The translations under genes and the position numbers were made by a program. The notes below the pieces were generated by a model, which had not been told where the DNA came from, made no database searches, and was given only the letters and a program-made list of their open reading frames with translations. Shown piece after piece: positions 6,615 through 11,789 of a stretch of DNA of 11,789 nucleotides (its first letter is position 1; each line of letters starts with the position of its first letter). The stretch is from Pseudolabrys sp. (lineage in GTDB: Bacteria > Pseudomonadota > Alphaproteobacteria > Rhizobiales > Xanthobacteraceae). Location of the stretch: assembly GCA_026125925.1 (NCBI GenBank), contig JAHCKF010000066.1, positions 1 to 11,789 on the forward strand, read 5' to 3'.

Positions 6615-6737
6615 CCGTCATCCTGAGGTGGCCGCCGCAGGCGGCCCTCGAAGGACGACGGCCCGGGCCTCTCCTCTTGTGGCCGTCGATCCTTCGAGGC
6701 TCGCGGCCTGTCGGCCACTCGCACCTCAGGATGACGG
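6615..6737. repeat. 123-bp interspersed palindromic repeat between moaD and moaE
   Basis: The outer arms are a perfect 16-bp inverted repeat (6615-6630 CCGTCATCCTGAGGTG, 6722-6737). Inside lies a second long stem, 6646-6663 with 6681-6699, which is 18 bp with a single bulged A (6689). An extra 7-bp hairpin with loop GCA (6630-6636 / 6640-6646) sits on the left arm and a short GGCC-TGTC-GGCC hairpin on the right. The whole is one branched palindrome filling nearly all of the moaD-moaE gap. I recognise the CGTCATCCTGAGG...CCTCAGGATGACG ends as a common repeat of Bradyrhizobium-like genomes. It starts two bases after the moaD stop and ends 28 bases before the moaE ATG. Confidence 0.93.
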
Positions 6738-6765
6738 ATTGAGCGCGGTGCACTAAAATAGCCAG

Positions 6766-7275
6766 ATGCCCGCCACCCTCACGGTCAAAGTCCAGCGCGA
6801 GCCCTTCGACGTCTCGGCCGAGACGGCGGCGCTGACGCGCGGCCGCACCGATGTCGGCGCGCTGGTCACTTTCACCGGCATTTGCCGCGGCGACGAGAAC
6901 GGCGAGCCGATCGCGGCGCTCAACCTGGAGCACTATCCCGGCATGGCGGAGGCCGAGATCGAGAGCCACGTTGCCGAGGCGGCGCGGCGCTGGCCGCTGA
7001 TCGGTGCGATCGTCATTCATCGCCATGGCCGAATCATCCCGGGCGAGGACATCATGATGGTGGCTACCGCGTCGTCGCATCGCGCCGCCGCTTTTGCCGC
7101 CGCCGATTTCCTGATGGACTATCTCAAGACCCGGGCGCCGTTCTGGAAGCAGGTCGAGAAGGCGTCGGGCAAGACTGGTCCTGAGAAGCACTGGGTCGAA
7201 GCCAAGGCCGATGACGATGCGGCGGCCGCGCGCTGGAACAGGCCCGGCGGGCCGGGCGATCAGGCCGCCGAATAG
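6766..7275 (+). CDS. moaE: Molybdopterin synthase catalytic subunit MoaE
   Basis: This is the large subunit of molybdopterin synthase (169 aa), which converts cyclic pyranopterin monophosphate to molybdopterin using sulfur from MoaD. Family residues are present: R41 in the GICRG turn, the LEHYPGMAE segment (54-62), HRHG (85-88), and SSHRAAAF with H105/R106. The pair K121 and K128 lies in LKTRAPFWK, seven residues apart like the active-site lysines 119 and 126 of E. coli MoaE as I recall. The end KHWVEAKADDDAAAARW matches the usual C-terminus, with a short Gly/Pro-rich tail. ATG 6766 is the natural start, with only a weak ribosome binding site. The next gene starts 13 bases after the stop, so moaE may be read together with the exported proteins downstream. 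Confidence 0.96.
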   Translation: MPATLTVKVQREPFDVSAETAALTRGRTDVGALVTFTGICRGDENGEPIAALNLEHYPGMAEAEIESHVAEAARRWPLIGAIVIHRHGRIIPGEDIMMVATASSHRAAAFAAADFLMDYLKTRAPFWKQVEKASGKTGPEKHWVEAKADDDAAAARWNRPGGPGDQAAE

Positions 7276-7277
7276 CC

Positions 7278-7283
7278 GGAGAG
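7278..7283 (+). promoter_or_regulatory. Ribosome binding site of the Vgb-like gene
   Basis: GGAGAG lies five bases before ATG 7289. It decides that start over upstream in-frame codons, which would overlap moaE and precede a proper signal peptide. Confidence 0.75.
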
Positions 7284-7288
7284 CGCAC

Positions 7289-8242
7289 ATGAACGTGTTC
7301 GTGGTGGCGGCAGTGGCAGTGATGGCGCTGACCGCGCGGCCGGCGCCGGCAGCGGAGCCCGTCTATTTCGACGTCACCAAGGGCGCGCATCCGCATGATG
7401 TCGCCCCGGCTCCGGATGGCCTCGTCTGGTACACCGCGCAGCATCAGGGCGCGCTCGGCATTCTCGATCCGAAGACCGGCAAGGTGATGCAGGTGCCGCT
7501 CGGCGCCGACTCGTCGCCGCATGGCGTCATCGTCGGGCCGGACCGCGCCGCCTGGATCACCGACGGCGGGCTGAACGCCATCGTGCGCTACGACGCGGCG
7601 ACGAAGGCGGTGAAGGCATTTCCGCTGCCGGCGGCATTTCCCAACGCCAACCTCAACACCGCGACCTTCGACCGCAAGGGCATTCTCTGGTTCACCGGAC
7701 AGAACGGCGTCTATGGCCGCGTCGATCCGGCCACTGGCAAGGTCGAGGCGTGGAAGGCGCCGAAGGGCGTCGGCCCTTACGGCATCACCACGACGCCGAA
7801 CGGCGATGTCTGGTACGCCTCGCTCGCCGGCGATCACATCGCCAAGATCGACACGGTGTCCGGCGATGCGCTGGTGGTCGCGCCGCCGCGTCCCGGCGTC
7901 GGGCCGCGCCGCATCTGGTCGGATTCCCGCAACATCTTGTGGGTGAGTTTCTGGAGGACCGGCGAGGTCGGGCGCTACGATCCGCTCAACAAGGTGTGGC
8001 GGGTCTGGAAAATGCCGGACGCCGACAACGGCGCTTACGCCGTGTTCGTCGACGACAAGGACAAGGTCTGGCTGTCGGACTGGAATTCGAATGCGATATT
8101 GCGCTTCGACCCGGCAACGGAAAAATTCGAGCGCTTCGCCAGCGACCGCAAACGTTCCGACGTGCGCCAGATGCTCGGCCGGCCCGGCGAATTGTGGGCG
8201 GCTGAATCCGGCACCGACCGTCTGGTCGTCATCCGTGATTAG
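7289..8242 (+). CDS. Exported virginiamycin B lyase-like beta-propeller protein
   Basis: This 317-aa exported protein belongs to the virginiamycin B lyase (Vgb)/streptogramin lyase superfamily of beta-propellers. The N-terminus (MNVFVVAAVAVMALTARPAP) is a Sec-type signal peptide with cleavage near PAPAA-EP. The mature protein is a series of propeller blades of about 40-45 residues. Each has a W-(Y/F/I/V)-T/S turn followed by an I/V-x-R/I-(Y/D)-D-P-x-T-G-K strand, for example GLVWYTAQHQGALGILDPKTGK, GILWFTGQNGVYGRVDPATGK and KVWLSDWNSNAILRFDPATEK. True Vgb inactivates streptogramin B antibiotics with conserved His/Glu residues that I could not place here. Most genomic homologues are of unknown function, so an antibiotic-resistance role should not be assumed. 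It sits 13 bases after moaE and 12 bases before a Tat-exported DUF1460 gene, which suggests a shared transcript and possibly a periplasmic task. Confidence 0.85.
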   Translation: MNVFVVAAVAVMALTARPAPAAEPVYFDVTKGAHPHDVAPAPDGLVWYTAQHQGALGILDPKTGKVMQVPLGADSSPHGVIVGPDRAAWITDGGLNAIVRYDAATKAVKAFPLPAAFPNANLNTATFDRKGILWFTGQNGVYGRVDPATGKVEAWKAPKGVGPYGITTTPNGDVWYASLAGDHIAKIDTVSGDALVVAPPRPGVGPRRIWSDSRNILWVSFWRTGEVGRYDPLNKVWRVWKMPDADNGAYAVFVDDKDKVWLSDWNSNAILRFDPATEKFERFASDRKRSDVRQMLGRPGELWAAESGTDRLVVIRD

Positions 8243-8254
8243 CGGCGCCAGGCG

Positions 8255-9058
8255 ATGACGCAGTCCGCCATCACCCGGCGCAAGCTGCTGGCGGCGATGG
8301 CCGGCGGCGCCGCGGCGGCGAGCGGGTTTGCGCCGGCGCTGGCGCTGACGCCGAACCCGGTGCGCGATGCCCGGATCACGAAGCTGATCGGCGAAGCTTC
8401 CAGGTTGCCGGCGGTGGCGCAGCGTATCGGCTTCATCTCGCATGCGCTGCTCGGCTCGCCGTACCGCGCCTATACGCTGATCGGCGGACCGCGCCGGAGC
8501 GAACACTTCGTGGTGCGCGACGACGTGTTCGATTGCGTCACTTATCTTGAAACTGTTCTGGCGGCGGCGCGCGCGCGCGATGTGTCGGAGTACCAGTCGC
8601 AACTCCGTCTGATCCGCTACCGCGACGGCGATGTCACCTGGCGTGCGCGCCACCATTATTTCGCCGACTGGTGCAGCGACAATGTCGCCAACAAGGTGTG
8701 CCGGCCGGTGCTGCTGCCGGGCAGCGAGGCGGTGACCAAGCGGCTCAACTCGGAGCCGGGATTGCCGCCGCAGCGCTCGGTGATGATCATGCTGCCGACA
8801 GCGGCGCTGCTGGCGCACAAATCACAATTGGCGACCGGCGATATCATCGGCTTCATGTCGCGGCGGCCCGGCCTCGATTACTTCCACTCCGGCTTCATTG
8901 TCGTCGATGACCGCGGCGGCCTGTGGCTGCGCCACGCTGCACAAAGTCGCCGCCGCGTGCTCGATCAGCCGCTGACGCGCTTTCTCCGCGACAACCGCAC
9001 CCAGGCGGTGACGGTGTTGCGGCCGCGGGAACCCGCGGCGGGCTCCGTGCTTATATAA
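8255..9058 (+). CDS. Tat-exported DUF1460 (N-acetylmuramoyl-L-alanine amidase-like) protein
   Basis: This 267-aa protein has a twin-arginine signal (TRRKLLAAMAGG, residues 7-18, then an Ala-rich core to APALA near 30), so it should be exported folded to the periplasm. The mature part matches the DUF1460 family, a cysteine-hydrolase-like fold often labelled N-acetylmuramoyl-L-alanine amidase-like. It has LLGSPYRAYTLIGG (65-78) and then FDCVTYLETVLA with the presumed nucleophile C94. DYFHSGFIVVDDRGGLWLRHAA follows, with H211 and H227 as candidate catalytic or structural histidines. A peptidoglycan role is the family guess; the substrate is not established. It begins 12 bases after the Vgb-like gene and the next gene starts 35 bases after its stop, all consistent with one operon. 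ATG 8255 is chosen because it directly precedes the Tat signal; the ribosome binding site is weak. Confidence 0.85.
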   Translation: MTQSAITRRKLLAAMAGGAAAASGFAPALALTPNPVRDARITKLIGEASRLPAVAQRIGFISHALLGSPYRAYTLIGGPRRSEHFVVRDDVFDCVTYLETVLAAARARDVSEYQSQLRLIRYRDGDVTWRARHHYFADWCSDNVANKVCRPVLLPGSEAVTKRLNSEPGLPPQRSVMIMLPTAALLAHKSQLATGDIIGFMSRRPGLDYFHSGFIVVDDRGGLWLRHAAQSRRRVLDQPLTRFLRDNRTQAVTVLRPREPAAGSVLI

Positions 9059-9093
9059 GCGGGGCGATCATCATCAGTGCATTGGCCCCCGTG

Positions 9094-10167
9094 ATGCTTG
9101 CATTCACCGTCCTGCCCGGTAAGCCCCAGTCGATCACATTGGAAGACGTGCCGCCGCCGCCCGCGAGCGACGGCGCCGTGCTGGTGCGCGCATTGGCGCT
9201 CGGTATCTGCGGCACCGACCGCGAAATCATCGCCGGCGATTACGGCTCCGCGCCGCCCGGCGAACAGCGTCTCATCATCGGACACGAGTCGCTCGGCCGC
9301 GTCGAGGAAGCGCCGGCCGGCTCGCACCTCGAGCGCGGCGATCTCGTCGTCGGCATCGTGCGCCGTCCCGATCCCGTGCCGTGTCCGGCCTGCGCCGCCG
9401 GCGAGTGGGACATGTGCCGCAACGGCCGCTACACCGAGCGCGGCATCAAGGCGCGCAACGGCTACGGCAGCGCCCAGTTTCGCATCGAACCGGAGTTCGC
9501 CATCAAGCTCGATCCCAAGCTCGGCGATCTCGGCGTGCTGATGGAGCCGACTTCGGTCGTCGCCAAGGCTTGGGAACAGTGCCTGCGCATCGGCGATCGC
9601 GGCGCCGCTTGGCGGCCGCGCACGGCGTTGATCACCGGGGCCGGGCCGATCGGCTTGCTGGCGGCGATGATCGGCGTGCAGCAGGGGCTCGACGTGCATG
9701 TCTACGATCGCAACACCGAGGGTGCGAAACCGGCGCTGACGCGCGATCTCGGCGCGACCTATCACAGCGGCGGCTTTCCCGATCTCGCTGCGCTCGCGCC
9801 CGACATCGTGATGGAATGCACCGGCGCCGCGCCGGTGGTGGAGCAGACCATGGGCAATGCGGCGGCGGCCGGCATCGTCTGCCTCGCCGGCGTCTCGGGC
9901 ACCGGCCACGAGATCACCTTCGACGTCGGCGGCTTCAACCGCTCCATGGTGCTCGACAACCAGACCGTCTTCGGTTCGGTCAACGCCAACCATCGTCACT
10001 ACGCGGCGGCGGCGAACGCACTTGCCCGAGCCGATCAGGCCTGGCTGTCGCGCCTCATCACGCGGCGCGTGCCGCTGTCGCGCTGGCGCGAGGCCTTCGA
10101 GCGGCGCGACGACGACATCAAGGTCGTGCTCGATTTCAGCGACGTCTTGGATTCCGCGGCGCATTGA
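9094..10167 (+). CDS. Zinc-dependent glucose 1-dehydrogenase-type alcohol dehydrogenase
   Basis: This 357-aa medium-chain dehydrogenase resembles the archaeal-type glucose 1-dehydrogenase (Sulfolobus and Haloferax GDH), oxidising an aldose to its lactone with NAD(P). The catalytic zinc ligands fit: C39 in GICGTDREI, H64 and E65 in IIGHESLG, and E151 in LMEPTSVVAKAWE. A structural-zinc lobe is present with only three visible cysteines (C97-x2-C100-x7-C108), one fewer than Sulfolobus GDH. The Rossmann motif is GAGPIG (182-187). RNGRYTERGIKA and the C-terminal DIKVVLDF are also characteristic. I chose ATG 9094 (a GTG directly precedes it); a longer in-frame opening back to 8923 would overlap the upstream gene out of frame and add non-homologous residues. 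It lies 35 bases after DUF1460 and 16 bases before a GH15 glucosidase, whose product glucose could be its substrate. The exact sugar is inferred. Confidence 0.87.
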   Translation: MLAFTVLPGKPQSITLEDVPPPPASDGAVLVRALALGICGTDREIIAGDYGSAPPGEQRLIIGHESLGRVEEAPAGSHLERGDLVVGIVRRPDPVPCPACAAGEWDMCRNGRYTERGIKARNGYGSAQFRIEPEFAIKLDPKLGDLGVLMEPTSVVAKAWEQCLRIGDRGAAWRPRTALITGAGPIGLLAAMIGVQQGLDVHVYDRNTEGAKPALTRDLGATYHSGGFPDLAALAPDIVMECTGAAPVVEQTMGNAAAAGIVCLAGVSGTGHEITFDVGGFNRSMVLDNQTVFGSVNANHRHYAAAANALARADQAWLSRLITRRVPLSRWREAFERRDDDIKVVLDFSDVLDSAAH

Positions 10168-10175
10168 TTACCTTT

Positions 10176-10180
10176 GAGGA
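10176..10180 (+). promoter_or_regulatory. Ribosome binding site of the GH15 gene
   Basis: GAGGA sits three bases before ATG 10184, in the 16-base gap after the dehydrogenase stop. The spacing is short but it is the only purine-rich block near the start. Confidence 0.5.
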
Positions 10181-10183
10181 CGT

Positions 10184-11789
10184 ATGACTTTGCGAATCGA
10201 AGATTACGCCCTGATCGGCGATCTCGGCAGCGCCGCGCTCGTGGGGCGCGACGGCTCCATCGACTGGCTGTGCTGGCCGCGGTTCGATTCCGACGCGTGC
10301 TTTGCGGCGCTGCTCGGCACCCCCAACAATGGCCGCTGGCTGATCGGCTGCAACGACCCCAATGTGAGGATCACGCGGCGCTACCGGCCGAACACGCTGA
10401 TCCTGGAAACGCGTTTCGAGACCGACAGCGGGACGGCGCTGCTGACCGATTTCATGCCGCCGCGGCAGGGCGATTCGCACCTGATGCGCATGCTGACTTG
10501 CGAGCGCGGCCATATCGAATTGCATGGCGAATTGATTTTGCGCTTCGGGTACGGCGCCACGGTGCCGTGGGTGACTCGCATCGACAGCAATACGCTGCGC
10601 GCCATCGCCGGGCCCGACATGGTGGTGCTGCGCTCTTCGGCACCATTCCGCGACAAGGACTTCAAGACCAGCGCCGACTTCATCATGAAGGAAGGACAGA
10701 GCTACAATTTCAGCCTGTCCTACGCGCCGTCGCATGACGGCTTGCCCGCGGCGCTCGATGTCGGCGCCAGTCTGGCCCACACCGAACGCTACTGGCAGGA
10801 CTGGTCGGCCAGGAACCAGATCGACGGTCCCTACACCGAAGCCGTGGTGCGCTCGCTGATCACGCTCAAGGCGCTCACTTATGCGCCGACCGGCGCCATG
10901 GTGGCGGCGCCGACGACGTCGCTCCCGGAATGGATCGGCGGCGTGCGCAATTGGGATTACCGTTTCTGCTGGCTGCGCGACGCGACGCTGACGCTGCTGG
11001 CGCTGATGAACGCCGGCTATTACGACGAAGCGCGGGCGTGGCGCGATTGGCTGCTGCGCGCCGCCGCCGGCTCGCCGAACCAGATCCAGATCATGTATGG
11101 CATCCGCGGCGAGCGACGCCTCAGCGAATGGACCGTGCCGTGGCTCGACGGCTACGAGAAGTCGCAGCCGGTGCGCATCGGCAACGCGGCCTATCACCAG
11201 CTTCAGCTCGACATCTTCGGCGAGGTGATGGATGCGCTGCATCAGGCGCGTACCGGCGGTCTCGGTCATCACGAAGCCGGCTGGGATCTCGAATGCGCGT
11301 TGCTCGAGCATCTCGAGACGATCTGGGACCAGCCCGATGAGGGCATCTGGGAAGTGCGCGGCGAGCGCCAGCACTTTACTTATTCCAAGGTCATGGCCTG
11401 GGTGGCATTCGATCGCGCCATCAAGAGCGCCGAGATGCACAATCTGCCCGGCCCGGTCGCGCATTGGCGCTCGGTGCGGCATCGCATTTTCCGCGATGTC
11501 TGCGCGCGCGGCTTCGACGAGGAACTCAACAGCTTCACGCAATATTATGGCTCGAAGGAACTCGACGCCAGCTTGCTGCTGCTGCCGGAGCTCGGCTTCC
11601 TGCCGCCGGAGGACCCGCGCATCAAGGGCACGGTGGAGGCGGTCGAGCGGCATCTGATGCGCGACGGCCTGCTGCTGCGCTACGACACAGCGAAAACCGA
11701 TGACGGTCTGCCGCCCGGCGAGGGCGTGTTCCTGGCCTGCAGCTTCTGGCTGGTCGACGCCTACCTGATGCTCGGCCGCGCCGACGATG
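10184..11789 (+). CDS. Glycoside hydrolase family 15 protein (glucoamylase/trehalase type), partial (3' end off window)
   Basis: 535 codons are open to the window edge without a stop; the family is usually about 600 aa, so roughly 60 residues are missing. The N-terminal domain opens with IEDYALIGDLGSAALVGRDG and SIDWLCWPRFDSDACFAALL, the hallmark of bacterial GH15 enzymes. The (alpha/alpha)6 barrel follows with RNWDYRFCWLRDATLTLLAL (256-274), VPWLDGYEKSQPVRIGNAA (318-336), and the two presumed catalytic glutamates: E390 in PDEGIWEVRG (acid) and E513 in PPGEGVFLACSFW (base). It has no signal peptide, so it should be cytoplasmic. GH15 includes glucoamylases, glucodextranases and alpha,alpha-trehalases; the bacterial subgroup with this N-terminus includes trehalases, and I cannot tell which substrate is used. 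It follows the glucose-dehydrogenase-like gene by 16 bases, which fits a pathway that frees and then oxidises glucose. Confidence 0.93.
   Translation, partial: MTLRIEDYALIGDLGSAALVGRDGSIDWLCWPRFDSDACFAALLGTPNNGRWLIGCNDPNVRITRRYRPNTLILETRFETDSGTALLTDFMPPRQGDSHLMRMLTCERGHIELHGELILRFGYGATVPWVTRIDSNTLRAIAGPDMVVLRSSAPFRDKDFKTSADFIMKEGQSYNFSLSYAPSHDGLPAALDVGASLAHTERYWQDWSARNQIDGPYTEAVVRSLITLKALTYAPTGAMVAAPTTSLPEWIGGVRNWDYRFCWLRDATLTLLALMNAGYYDEARAWRDWLLRAAAGSPNQIQIMYGIRGERRLSEWTVPWLDGYEKSQPVRIGNAAYHQLQLDIFGEVMDALHQARTGGLGHHEAGWDLECALLEHLETIWDQPDEGIWEVRGERQHFTYSKVMAWVAFDRAIKSAEMHNLPGPVAHWRSVRHRIFRDVCARGFDEELNSFTQYYGSKELDASLLLLPELGFLPPEDPRIKGTVEAVERHLMRDGLLLRYDTAKTDDGLPPGEGVFLACSFWLVDAYLMLGRADD

Noticed and set aside
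3961..6737. CRISPR array or insertion sequence as explanation for the repeats
   Set aside because: The elements are single copies of different palindromes without regular spacers, and there is no transposase frame or target-site duplication that I could see.
6614..6765. Moco riboswitch ahead of moaE
   Set aside because: The structure is a near-symmetric long palindrome with the ends of a common interspersed repeat, not the asymmetric multi-helix Moco RNA fold.
7289..8242. Vgb-like gene as a streptogramin resistance gene
   Set aside because: The fold matches, but I could not place the catalytic His/Glu residues of true Vgb. Housekeeping-type homologues are widespread, so a resistance call is not supported.
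8923..9093. Upstream extension of the glucose dehydrogenase-like frame into the DUF1460 gene
   Set aside because: It overlaps a well-supported gene in another frame. The dehydrogenase homology begins at MLAFTVLPGKP (9094).

Overview
The window is GC-rich DNA from an alphaproteobacterium. It most resembles Hyphomicrobiales of the Bradyrhizobium / Rhodopseudomonas / Xanthobacteraceae kind. The reasons are two Omp25/Omp31-type small beta-barrel porins, a pteridine-reductase-like SDR next to uvrC, the uvrC-pgsA-moaD-moaE gene order, and several interspersed palindromic repeats of types I remember from that group. The genus is an inference.

Layout. Positions 1-1298 (minus strand): two paralogous outer-membrane beta-barrel genes in tandem. 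The first runs off the left edge; the second is complete and ends at a strong intrinsic terminator (619-648). Positions 1299-1618: a divergent control region. Positions 1619-7275 (plus strand): a housekeeping block made of a PTR1/FolM-like short-chain reductase, uvrC (excision repair), an intradiol ring-cleavage dioxygenase, pgsA (phosphatidylglycerophosphate synthase), moaD and moaE (the two molybdopterin synthase subunits). Positions 7289-11789 (plus strand): a tightly spaced string of four genes. These are an exported virginiamycin-B-lyase-like propeller protein, a Tat-exported DUF1460 (amidase-like) protein, a zinc glucose 1-dehydrogenase-type enzyme, and a GH15 glucoamylase/trehalase-type hydrolase cut by the right edge.

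How they may work together. moaD and moaE encode partners that form one enzyme. The two exported proteins may share an envelope task, which is unproven. The GH15 enzyme would release glucose and the adjacent dehydrogenase could oxidise it. The SDR may make a reduced pterin.

Most notable structure. No wholly new system is evident. The unusual feature is repeat invasion of the housekeeping block. Four different palindromic or interspersed elements lie within about 2.8 kb: inside the uvrC reading frame (3961-4075), between uvrC and the dioxygenase (4604-4688), before moaD (6302-6341), and between moaD and moaE (6615-6737). The uvrC copy is translated and adds a long linker between the catalytic residues of its nuclease domain. 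The 4604-4688 copy has paired compensatory differences between its two hairpins. No transposase, tRNA, rRNA, CRISPR array or phage gene was seen.
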